Source: Planctomycetaceae bacterium | Lineage (GTDB): Bacteria > Planctomycetota > Planctomycetia > Planctomycetales > Planctomycetaceae | Reading direction: 5' to 3' | DNA: 42,033 nt | Assembly: GCA_019636285.1 (NCBI GenBank) | Contig: JAHBXV010000048.1 | Location: 1 to 42,033, forward strand | Shown: positions 1 through 7,165 of the stretch, one piece after another | Layout: the number at the start of each line of letters is the position of its first letter | Position numbering within the stretch: the stretch's first letter is position 1 | The notes under the pieces: model-generated | Databases searched by the model: none | What the model was told of the DNA's origin: nothing | The model's input: only the letters and a program-made list of their open reading frames with translations | Translations under genes and position numbers: made by a program

Positions 1-1
1 G

Positions 2-421
2 GACGTCAGTCGAGAGGCTCACATTAAGTGGCTGGCAACGCGAAGCGATCCGCGACTTGTGAAAACATTCGCTCCGCGCGAGGATGAGTTATCGATTCCA
101 GGGAGCATACGTTGGGCAGATGGCTCCGTGAGCGCCGTCTTCGAGAGTCGCGTGGAGGTGCATGCAAGTTATCGCCTTGGTGACGGCCAGGAATGCAGCG
201 ATCAACTGTATCACGGCCTCTTCACCAGGAGCCTCGTGCAGAACTTCTTTCTGAAAGTGGCAAACGGTGCCGACGGCGATTACAGCTTTGTGTTGACCTT
301 GAACGGTCACGCCTCGGCCCCGGTGACATTTCAAGTTACGAACGGTCGCCCTTCGATCAGCCGACTGGAATTCGTGATGCCAATCGATGAAGCCACGGCT
401 CGTTCGCTAGGACCAAAATAA
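2..421 (+). CDS. Partial hypothetical protein (5' end outside window)
   Basis: The reading frame is open from the first bases of the window to the TAA at 419-421, so the gene very probably begins upstream. A GTG at position 59 could start a 120-residue protein, but the codons before it also read as ordinary protein sequence. The visible part is about 139 residues, soluble, with alternating polar and hydrophobic stretches that suggest beta strands (for example YRLGDGQECSDQLYHGLF and GDYSFVLTLNGHASAPVTFQ). I recognise no family and see no catalytic motif. It converges with the FhcB-like gene at 473. The short gap holds a C/T-rich stretch resembling sequences dispersed in some GC-rich bacterial genomes. 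That it is a gene is likely; its function is unknown. Confidence 0.55.
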   Translation, partial: DVSREAHIKWLATRSDPRLVKTFAPREDELSIPGSIRWADGSVSAVFESRVEVHASYRLGDGQECSDQLYHGLFTRSLVQNFFLKVANGADGDYSFVLTLNGHASAPVTFQVTNGRPSISRLEFVMPIDEATARSLGPK

Positions 422-472
422 GGGCCTTCTCTTCTTCTCTCCGCGCCCTCTGCGTCTCCGCGCGAAACCGTC

Positions 473-1747
473 CTACTCACCGAGTTCCGCGTGAATCGCC
501 CGCAGGATGTCGGCGTCCGTGGGAAGATCATTTGCCAGCGGGGCCGCGAGAGGAATTGGGACTTCGTCCATGCGGTAGGCGGTGCCGCGATGGTGGATGC
601 CATAGGTCGCCGTCGTGAAGCGGACGGTTGGCTCGAAGTCGGGGGTGGCGGTGGGGCCATCCAGCAGGATCGTCGGCACGTTGCGCAGCCGCTCCTGGGC
701 CGCCGGAGGGAATGTTTCGAGGCGTTCGCTGCCGACGAGGATGACGGCATCGACATCGTGCCGGGCGAGCGCCGGGCCTGCCGAGAATTCGCCGGGGCTG
801 TAGCGGGGAAAGCCTCGTGCGAAGCTGACGCTGAAGGGATAGCCCGTCTGCCACGCAAGGACGCTGTCGGCTCCGCTGACGTCACCGACCACGCGCATCC
901 GCCGGGCCGCGAAGCGGGTGAAGGCATTCAACTCGGTGACGAGGCGTAGCAGTTGCTCGACAAGCAGATGACCATTCGGCTGATGGACGAGTCCGTAGCC
1001 GAAAAAGACGATCCCATAACGGCACGGCTTGAGATGGTCGGCCAGTCGCGAGACCTGTTCGCGGCTCCAACCCGTGGTGGCTTCGACGTCGAGATGTTGC
1101 CCCTGTAGCTCAGCTCGCAAGGCCAGGATGGCGTCGAGGTCGCCCCCCTCCCGCAGCGGCAGGAATTCATCGGCGACCGCGGCCGTTTCCGTCTCTTTCA
1201 CGTCAATGACGACCAGCCGCCGGTCGCTGCGACCATTCGGAATCTGATGCCCCGTTGGTTCGACCGAATAGCGGCTCATGTGGCGCGGATGAGAGACGGC
1301 GGGGTTGGAACCCCAATACATCACCAGGTCGGCCCGGTTGCGGACTTCCCCCAGCGAGCAGGTCGATTCGCCAACTTGCTGGAGGGCCAGAATCGACGGG
1401 GCGTGACCTTCGGAAGCCGTCGTATCGATCATCGCCCGCAAACGATCAGCCAGCGCGATGGCGGCCCGCTGGCCGGGGGTTGAACTGCGGGAAAGGCCAT
1501 AGATGAGCGGCGACTTCGCGGTCCGCAGAATGTCGACGGCTCGCGCGATGGCGGCTTCCCGTGAGGCGGGTTGACCATCGACGCTCACAAGCTCCTCGCA
1601 CAGCCGCGACTGCTCCGCGAACCACGGTTCCGCGAGCGAACAGCCTGGGGCGATCTGGTCGATGCGGCCGTCGCGAATGGTCAACGTCACGTCGTCGCAG
1701 ACGCAGGCACACCTGGTGCAGGCCACATTCGCGATCGTCTCGAACAT
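473..1747 (-). CDS. fhcB: Formylmethanofuran dehydrogenase subunit B-like protein (FwdB/FhcB family)
   Basis: The 424-residue product matches the FwdB/FmdB/FhcB family, a molybdopterin-oxidoreductase relative. In methylotrophs and planctomycetes it belongs to the formyltransferase/hydrolase complex that releases formate from formyl-methanofuran in the tetrahydromethanopterin C1 pathway. The N-terminus carries a Cys cluster (CTRCACVCDDV, Cys10, 13, 15, 17, with Cys36 following). The family signature region reads TCSLGEVRNRADLVMYWGSN. At the place where, from memory, methanogen enzymes have the metal-ligating Cys (VCHGPS), this protein has EGHAPS (residues 113-118), so Gly replaces Cys. That agrees with a structural, non-dehydrogenase role as proposed for bacterial FhcB. 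The start at 1747 has a good ribosome-binding site (GTGAGGAATTC) and begins just before the Cys motif; an upstream in-frame ATG at 1801 would overlap the preceding gene. None of the other fhc genes lies in the window. Confidence 0.85.
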   Translation of the reverse strand: MFETIANVACTRCACVCDDVTLTIRDGRIDQIAPGCSLAEPWFAEQSRLCEELVSVDGQPASREAAIARAVDILRTAKSPLIYGLSRSSTPGQRAAIALADRLRAMIDTTASEGHAPSILALQQVGESTCSLGEVRNRADLVMYWGSNPAVSHPRHMSRYSVEPTGHQIPNGRSDRRLVVIDVKETETAAVADEFLPLREGGDLDAILALRAELQGQHLDVEATTGWSREQVSRLADHLKPCRYGIVFFGYGLVHQPNGHLLVEQLLRLVTELNAFTRFAARRMRVVGDVSGADSVLAWQTGYPFSVSFARGFPRYSPGEFSAGPALARHDVDAVILVGSERLETFPPAAQERLRNVPTILLDGPTATPDFEPTVRFTTATYGIHHRGTAYRMDEVPIPLAAPLANDLPTDADILRAIHAELGE

Positions 1748-1759
1748 GAATTCCTCACA

Positions 1760-1790
1760 TGAAAAGCCGCCTCCGCCGGAGGCGGTCTTC
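1760..1790 (-). terminator. Hairpin of the TGAAAAGCC/GAAGAC family, terminator of dus
   Basis: On the minus strand the sequence after the dus stop reads GAAGACCGCC, then a GC-rich palindrome, then GGCGGCTTTTCA. The stem is CCGCCTCCG paired with CGGAGGCGG, followed by a short T run, which suits an intrinsic terminator between dus and fhcB. The flanks match seven other hairpins in this window, but the inner stem differs by paired changes. Confidence 0.7.
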
Positions 1791-1794
1791 GGTC

Positions 1795-2901
1795 TTACCA
1801 CTCCGCGATCGGCCCGCTGGGAACGGGAATGTGCAGATCGGGAAGTTCTCCCGATCGGTTGCCCGTGCTGGGACCGTGTTCGTCGATCTTGCGAATCGTC
1901 GCCTCGAAGGCGTCAGCCGTGCGGGCTTCCTGAAACTCGTGACGCAGCCAGGCGGGAACGCGCATCGACTTCAAGTACCAGTGCGCCATCTTGCGGAACT
2001 GCGTCAGCGCCCGCTCGGTGCCGCGGAGGGCTTCCAGGTACCGAAACTGGTGAATCATCAGTTCGAGCCGGTCGGCGAAGTTGCCGGTCGGGCCGGGTTC
2101 GCCGGTGGTCTCCCACGCCAGGAACTGACGGAAGATCCACGGATTCGCGAGCGCCCCACGTCCCATGGAGATCCCCGCGCAACCGGTCTCGGCAAACATC
2201 CGCGCCCCGTCTTCAATCGTGCGAATGTCGCCGTTGCCGATGACGGGGATCTTCTCAACGGCCTCGACCACCTTGCGGATACCCTCACGACTGACCGTAC
2301 CGCTGAATCCCTGCTGTCGGGTCCGGCCGTGAATGGCAACGGCTGCAATGCCCACCTGCTCGAACTCGCGGGCAAACGCTGGAGCCGTCAGTTGCGTGTC
2401 GTCCCAGCCCAGTCGCATTTTGACCGTGACGGGAAGGGAGACCGCTTCCACCACCGTTTGAACCAGTTTGACCGTCCGGTCGGCTTGGCACATCAAGCTG
2501 GCCCCGGCTCCGTTCCGAGTGATGCGAGCGACCGGGCACCCCATGTTGATGTCGATGCTGTCGACGCCTCGGGCGGCCAGGAACTGGGCGGCATCCCGCA
2601 GGATGACGGGGTCGCCACCGAAAATCTGGACGGCGAACGGCTTCTCGGAGGAGTGCGTCTCAATCAGTGACAGCGTTTTCGGGCTGCCATCCATCAGGCC
2701 GCGAGCGTTCACGAGATCGGTCGTGCAGAGGCCCACTCCGCCGATTTCGCGGACGATCCGCCGAAACGGTAGATTGGTAAACCCCGCCAGCGGCGACAAC
2801 AGGTATCGCGACGGCAGCGTCAGCGGTCCGTAGGCGAGCGGCGGCAACTGGCCGAGTCGCCGGCGAACGTCGTCGAGCAAAGTGGTGGACGAACAGGTCA
2901 T
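1795..2901 (-). CDS. tRNA-dihydrouridine synthase (Dus family)
   Basis: This 368-residue flavoenzyme reduces uridine to dihydrouridine in tRNA using FMN and NADPH, in the cytoplasm. The sequence is a full Dus TIM barrel. The N-terminal strand reads LLSPLAGFTNLPFRRIVRE (about residues 34-52), and the active-site segment is DINMGCPV with the catalytic Cys at 122. The substrate and FMN strands follow as VTVKMRLGWDD, AIHGRTRQQGFSG and VIGNGDI, and the phosphate-binding end is GISMGRGALANPW. A helical C-terminal domain follows (RYLEALRG, FRKMAHWYLK). The length is normal for the family. I cannot say with confidence whether it is DusA, DusB or DusC; the motif spelling is closest to the DusB-like group. 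The gene is followed on its strand by a hairpin terminator and then the FhcB-like gene. Confidence 0.93.
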   Translation of the reverse strand: MTCSSTTLLDDVRRRLGQLPPLAYGPLTLPSRYLLSPLAGFTNLPFRRIVREIGGVGLCTTDLVNARGLMDGSPKTLSLIETHSSEKPFAVQIFGGDPVILRDAAQFLAARGVDSIDINMGCPVARITRNGAGASLMCQADRTVKLVQTVVEAVSLPVTVKMRLGWDDTQLTAPAFAREFEQVGIAAVAIHGRTRQQGFSGTVSREGIRKVVEAVEKIPVIGNGDIRTIEDGARMFAETGCAGISMGRGALANPWIFRQFLAWETTGEPGPTGNFADRLELMIHQFRYLEALRGTERALTQFRKMAHWYLKSMRVPAWLRHEFQEARTADAFEATIRKIDEHGPSTGNRSGELPDLHIPVPSGPIAEW

Positions 2902-3062
2902 AACGGCCGCGCTAAGTGGATGATCGCATCAACGCATTTCGATGGGCTCCCCGCTTCGCGCGGCGGAGTGGACTGGTTATTCTACAGTTTCGCAAATTCT
3001 CCGGCGCATGGGCAGCCGAGCAGGAAATCCCGCCGACGTTTTTGAAACCTGGAAGGAAGACG

Positions 3063-3152
3063 ATGTCCGCGAAAATGACCACCAAGCAGAAGCGCGACCG
3101 CCGCTGGAAGGCCAAGCGCCGCCGCATCCGCCGCCAGAAGTACGGTATGTAG
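3063..3152 (+). CDS. Very small, highly basic peptide (29 aa), unknown
   Basis: A 29-codon frame encodes a peptide that is more than half Lys and Arg (MTTKQKRDRRWKAKRRR is its core) and ends in KYGM. Support for it as a real gene comes from its surroundings. AAGGAAG lies five bases before the ATG, and a strong intrinsic terminator follows 51 bases after the stop. The frame stays open upstream to an ATG at 2916, but that extension lacks the basic composition and a ribosome-binding site. Composition and size recall very small ribosomal proteins (bS22/bTHX-like or AURKAIP1/COX24-like peptides), yet I cannot align it to any of them with confidence. A nucleic-acid-binding role is inference from charge alone. 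Confidence 0.6.
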   Translation: MSAKMTTKQKRDRRWKAKRRRIRRQKYGM

Positions 3153-3203
3153 GACGGCTGGAAATTCCGGCGATGCCCTCGCCGGCTTTGGGATGCCGAT
3201 CAT

Positions 3204-3235
3204 AGCCCCCCACGACTTGTGGGGGGCTTTTTTTT
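3204..3235 (+). terminator. Strong intrinsic terminator
   Basis: A perfect 10-bp stem (AGCCCCCCAC with GTGGGGGGCT) closes a 5-base loop and runs straight into eight T residues. It is oriented to end transcription of the small basic peptide gene, and is the clearest intrinsic terminator in the window. Confidence 0.92.
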
Positions 3236-3239
3236 CGTA

Positions 3240-3315
3240 CCGTCAAAACCCTCTGGACGTCAGAAATGTTCCTGAATTTCTGGAGGTTTCCGAGCCGCCA
3301 ACCGGGTTTTGACGG
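3240..3315. other. Nested inverted repeat between convergent genes
   Basis: A perfect 12-bp inverted repeat (CCGTCAAAACCC at 3240-3251, GGGTTTTGACGG at 3304-3315) encloses a second 7-bp hairpin (CAGAAAT at 3261, ATTTCTG at 3276). It lies between the terminator of the small peptide gene and the 3' end of the SNF2 gene. It could be a terminator-like structure for the SNF2 transcript, a structured RNA, or a mobile palindrome. No T run follows directly. Confidence 0.5.
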
Positions 3316-3339
3316 AGGCACTTTTTGCCGGACCATTCC

Positions 3340-6300
3340 TCACGAGAGCAGCATTTGCAGGTCGTCGGCTGTCAGGTTTTCGAGCAGTGAGCCATCCTGT
3401 TCCAGAATGGCATCGGCCAGTTCCCGCTTCTGCTGCTGGAGCTCGGCGATCTTTTCTTCGACCGTGTGCCGGGCGATCAGCCGGTAGGCGAAGACCGGCC
3501 GGGTCTGGCCGACGCGGTGCGCCCGGTCGATGGCCTGCGTCTCGACGGCGGGGTTCCACCAGGGGTCGAGAATAAAGACGTAGTCGGCCGCGGTCAGATT
3601 GAGGCCGAGCCCGCCTGCCTTGAGGCTGATGAGGAAGACACCGCACTTTTCATCGGTCTGGAAGCGCTCGACGCGCTCTTTCCGATTGCGGGTCTGCCCA
3701 TCGAGGTACTCGTAAACGATGCCTTCCCGATCCAGATGCTGCTTCACGATCGCCAGCATGCTGGTGAACTGCGAGAAGACCAGGGTCTTGTGACCTTCTT
3801 CCAGCAGTTCCTGAATCTGCGGCAAGAGGGCATCGAGCTTGGCCGACGACTCGTCCGCCGTCGCCTTGTCGAGCAGCGCGGGATGGCAGGCGGCCTGACG
3901 CAATCGCAAGAGCGCCTCGAGCACGTGCATCTTCGAGCGGGCGAGCCCCTGCTCTTCGATCTGCCCCAATAGCGATTCGCGGAAGTGGTCGCGCATCTGG
4001 TTGTACAGACGCTGCTGGTCCTCTCCCATTTCGCAGTAAATGGTTTGCTCGCTCTTCTCGGGAAGCTCGCTGGCCACGCCCCGTTTTGTTCGTCGGAGAA
4101 TAAACGGTCGCAATCCCTCGGCCAGAATCCGTCGCGACTCTCGGTTTTCCGGCTCGGTGGCGTGCAGACGGAATGCGGCGCTGCGGCCCAGCATGCCGGG
4201 GTTCAAGAATTCGAAGATCGAACACAGGTCGCCCAAGTGATTTTCGATGGGGGTACCGCTCAGCGCCAGGCGATGTTCGCACCGCAACAGCCGCGTTGCC
4301 TTCGCGACCTGCGAGGCCGAATTCTTGATGGCCTGCGCTTCGTCGAGCACCACGCAGTCGAACAACGTGTCCTTGAGCGCCAGGATGTCCCGTCGCAACG
4401 TGCCGTAGGTCGTCAGAATAATGTCGTGCTTGGCGAAGGTATCGCGCATACCGGCCCGGTCGATGCCGGAGTACTCGAGCACGCGCAGTACCGGGGCAAA
4501 CTTCTGACTTTCCTGCCGCCAGTTGAACAGCAGCGACTTGGGGACAACCACGAGTGAGGGCCGCCGAATCTTGCGCCGCCGCACCCGGTCGAGCAGAAAC
4601 GCCAGCACCTGAATCGTTTTCCCGAGACCCATGTCGTCGGCGAGGCACCCGCCGAAGTTAAAGTCTTCGAGGAACCGCATCCAGCCGACACCTTCCCGCT
4701 GGTATTCGCGGAGCGAGCCTTGGAAGCCCTCGGGTTCCTTCACGGCATCGATGCCGGTGAAGTCGCGAAGCCGCTGGCGGATAGCTTCGAACTTCTCGTC
4801 GTAGTCGACGGACGTCTGCGTGCTGAGCAGAGCATCGAGCAGACCGACCTGTACGGCCGAAAATCGGAGATGGTCTTCTTCATTGAGCGCCAGGCCCGAC
4901 AGCATGCCGAACTGGCGGATCCACTCTTCGGGGAGGATCCCCAGCGAGCCGTCGTCGAGGACGATGGTCTGATCGCCGCGCGACAGGGCCGCGAGCAGTT
5001 CGGGAAATGCGACTGTACCGCCCCCGAAATCGACGTTGCCGTGCAGTTCAAACCAGTCGATCCCCGACTTCACCTGGAACCTCAGATCCTGGCCTTCGCG
5101 CACCTGCTTGCCGTCGGCCCGCACCTGCCAGCCATCGGTCATCAACCGACGGACGACATGGCCCAGTTCCCGCGCGCCGAGTTCCACGTCATGTTGGCCA
5201 CGCTTCTGGTCGAGCAGGCGGCGGACGCCGAGTTGCTGCAGTTCGCTCCAGCGCTCCAGCTCACGATCGCGATCGCGCAAGAGACATCGCCGCTGGTCGC
5301 GCTGGACAATGGCCCAGCGATGGCTCGAACCTCGGACCTGCGTCCCGTCGTAATCGAACAGGACTTCCGCCTTCAGCCGATCCGATTGCCACTTTCGTCG
5401 GGCGGGCGTATGCAGCAACAGGACGGGATGCGGTTCGACGGACACTTCCTCCAACTGCAATTCCGGTGGCAGGCTCAACCGCGGCAGCGCGGGCATGTCG
5501 AGCAACCGCTCGACCAGCGTGTGCTCGTCTCCATTGGGAACGACCAGATCGTCACTGCGTCGCATCAGCGAGACCCAGGGAAACGCATCGAAGTCTTCAA
5601 ACGTGCCGATCCGGCCGTCATGGACGAACAGACCGCCGGGCACGAGGGTCGACGGTTTGCGAATCGACAGCGATTCACCGTCGCGCTGCAGATCGGCGGT
5701 CAGCCGCCACTGTTCGCGCTCGGTGTCGTGTTCGACCGTCAGCAAGAGTTCCCAAGGGCCCTGGTCGTCCCAGGCCAGGGTTTCGGTCATGCGCTCTTCG
5801 GTGTCCAGCAGCCGGACACGCCCCGTTTCGCACATCGCGGGGAGCAGCAACTGGCACAGATCGTGAGGAACCCGATAGCGATGCGAAGTTGCCGCGATGT
5901 CACCCGGTCCGACGGCTCGCTCGGGAGTTCCGCCCACGAGGTGCGCGAGTATCCGGCGATCTTCTTCGTCGTCAATCTCTTCCAGGCGACCGGGGCGCAG
6001 CTTGAGGGGTTTCAGTTTGCCCCATTCACCGTTCGCGCGGCGTTGCCGCTGGGATGTCTGAATGATGACCTGCCCCGCCTCGTCCGTGGCGACGGCGTCG
6101 ATTTCATAAATGATTTCACGGTCGGTCGGCGTGGACCCGTTCAATCCGCCTGAAGCATCCTGCATCAAACGTCGCAAATCGCGCAGTCGGTTTTCCCATT
6201 CCGGGAGCCGCACGACGGGCTCGGCGACGGCGGTGGCCGGCGGGGCGCGACGCACGGTCCGCCGCTCGATTGGCACCTCGTCAGGATCTTCGAATTCTTC

Positions 6301-6660
6301 TTCGGAGAATTCGAGCGAACCGAACTCGGCGTCGTCGACCTTGAACTGCGGGACAAACCCGGGCTTGGCGGCTGCCGTCAGATAGTCGCCAGCGTCAACG
6401 GCCAGAATCGTGGCCCACAGGTGCTTGCAGAAGGGGTTGCTGGAGGCGTTCTGCGGCGTGCCGCGGCAACTGCACGCCATCGTCAGGCCATCGCCGCCAC
6501 GGACGAGCTGAGTCTGGAACTCAACTCCATCCCGCACGACGGCAAAGACCTGCTCGCTGGTGGTATGAGTGATCGCCACGCGTTCGGCCTGGACGTACGC
6601 CGCCCCCCGAAAACGGATATCGCCTCGGAATTTCGCTTCCAGCAGTTCCGACAATGTCAT
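3340..6660 (-). CDS. SNF2-family DEAD/DEAH ATPase with N-terminal SWIM zinc finger
   Basis: This 1106-residue protein is a bacterial SNF2/RapA-type DNA translocase. A SWIM zinc finger lies near the N-terminus (CSC at 63-65, CKH at 78-80). A long poorly conserved middle region follows, containing a conserved-looking segment before the motor. The ATPase core has the P-loop ADDMGLGKT (Lys681), the DEAQ box in VVLDEAQAIKN (about 773-776), LALSGTPIENHLGD (about 801) and a complete helicase C-terminal domain with LVFSQF, SLKAGGLGLNLT and RAHRVGQ (about 1046). All ATPase motifs appear intact. Family members remodel protein-DNA or RNA polymerase-DNA complexes; the specific target here is unknown. The gene stands alone on its strand. 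The ATG at 6660 has only a weak AAGG upstream, so the start is moderately certain. Confidence 0.92.
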   Translation of the reverse strand: MTLSELLEAKFRGDIRFRGAAYVQAERVAITHTTSEQVFAVVRDGVEFQTQLVRGGDGLTMACSCRGTPQNASSNPFCKHLWATILAVDAGDYLTAAAKPGFVPQFKVDDAEFGSLEFSEEEFEDPDEVPIERRTVRRAPPATAVAEPVVRLPEWENRLRDLRRLMQDASGGLNGSTPTDREIIYEIDAVATDEAGQVIIQTSQRQRRANGEWGKLKPLKLRPGRLEEIDDEEDRRILAHLVGGTPERAVGPGDIAATSHRYRVPHDLCQLLLPAMCETGRVRLLDTEERMTETLAWDDQGPWELLLTVEHDTEREQWRLTADLQRDGESLSIRKPSTLVPGGLFVHDGRIGTFEDFDAFPWVSLMRRSDDLVVPNGDEHTLVERLLDMPALPRLSLPPELQLEEVSVEPHPVLLLHTPARRKWQSDRLKAEVLFDYDGTQVRGSSHRWAIVQRDQRRCLLRDRDRELERWSELQQLGVRRLLDQKRGQHDVELGARELGHVVRRLMTDGWQVRADGKQVREGQDLRFQVKSGIDWFELHGNVDFGGGTVAFPELLAALSRGDQTIVLDDGSLGILPEEWIRQFGMLSGLALNEEDHLRFSAVQVGLLDALLSTQTSVDYDEKFEAIRQRLRDFTGIDAVKEPEGFQGSLREYQREGVGWMRFLEDFNFGGCLADDMGLGKTIQVLAFLLDRVRRRKIRRPSLVVVPKSLLFNWRQESQKFAPVLRVLEYSGIDRAGMRDTFAKHDIILTTYGTLRRDILALKDTLFDCVVLDEAQAIKNSASQVAKATRLLRCEHRLALSGTPIENHLGDLCSIFEFLNPGMLGRSAAFRLHATEPENRESRRILAEGLRPFILRRTKRGVASELPEKSEQTIYCEMGEDQQRLYNQMRDHFRESLLGQIEEQGLARSKMHVLEALLRLRQAACHPALLDKATADESSAKLDALLPQIQELLEEGHKTLVFSQFTSMLAIVKQHLDREGIVYEYLDGQTRNRKERVERFQTDEKCGVFLISLKAGGLGLNLTAADYVFILDPWWNPAVETQAIDRAHRVGQTRPVFAYRLIARHTVEEKIAELQQQKRELADAILEQDGSLLENLTADDLQMLLS

Positions 6661-7165
6661 CGACTCAGCCTTGCTCCGCAGCCTGAGAGGGTTCTCGAAC
6701 AGAATTCAATGCACGTCGACAAGAGCGAGCAACAGGAGGTGAGTCCGCTGCACTGGTCGCGACGCGCAGCCCGTCAGGCTAACCGATTCCAGTCGCGATT
6801 GACTACTCCACTCGGACAAGAAACTCCGGTTCTGACGGTTGGCGAAAACTTTTCAGGAATTCCTGCGCTTTCGCGTTCGTTCCGCGAGCACCGGTCGTCT
6901 CGTCAGGAGCCGGTTTCAAGGGCGGAAATGCGTTATGCGAATCAACAGCCGAAATGGTACGATCATTGCTCTCGATGGCTGAGGCATGCGGTGAATTGAG
7001 CACGAACACTCAAACCGGACTCGGTCTTGTCGAAATCCTGGCGGTTCTTCAAACAGGATCGGCGAGGTCTGCCTCCCGTGGTCGATGAGTCAACGGGGGC
7101 CGAGTTCGCGCGGGTGATCTGCCGTTGGCATTCTGGATTTACCCGGAAACGGAGTTCGGAAAACC
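6661..7165. other. 505-bp divergent intergenic region, no gene seen
   Basis: This stretch separates the minus-strand SNF2 gene from the plus-strand gene at 7166 and must hold both promoters. Short open frames exist on both strands, but none has a convincing ribosome-binding site or recognisable product. I see no strong palindrome and no convincing sigma-70 pair. Confidence 0.6.

Noticed and set aside
4720-6153. A 477-codon open frame opposite the SNF2 gene
   Set aside because: It runs antisense to a clearly coding region and has the composition expected of a shadow frame, with no motif of its own.
6803-7009. A 68-codon minus-strand frame in the 6661-7165 gap
   Set aside because: It has no ribosome-binding site, no recognisable motif and an unremarkable composition.
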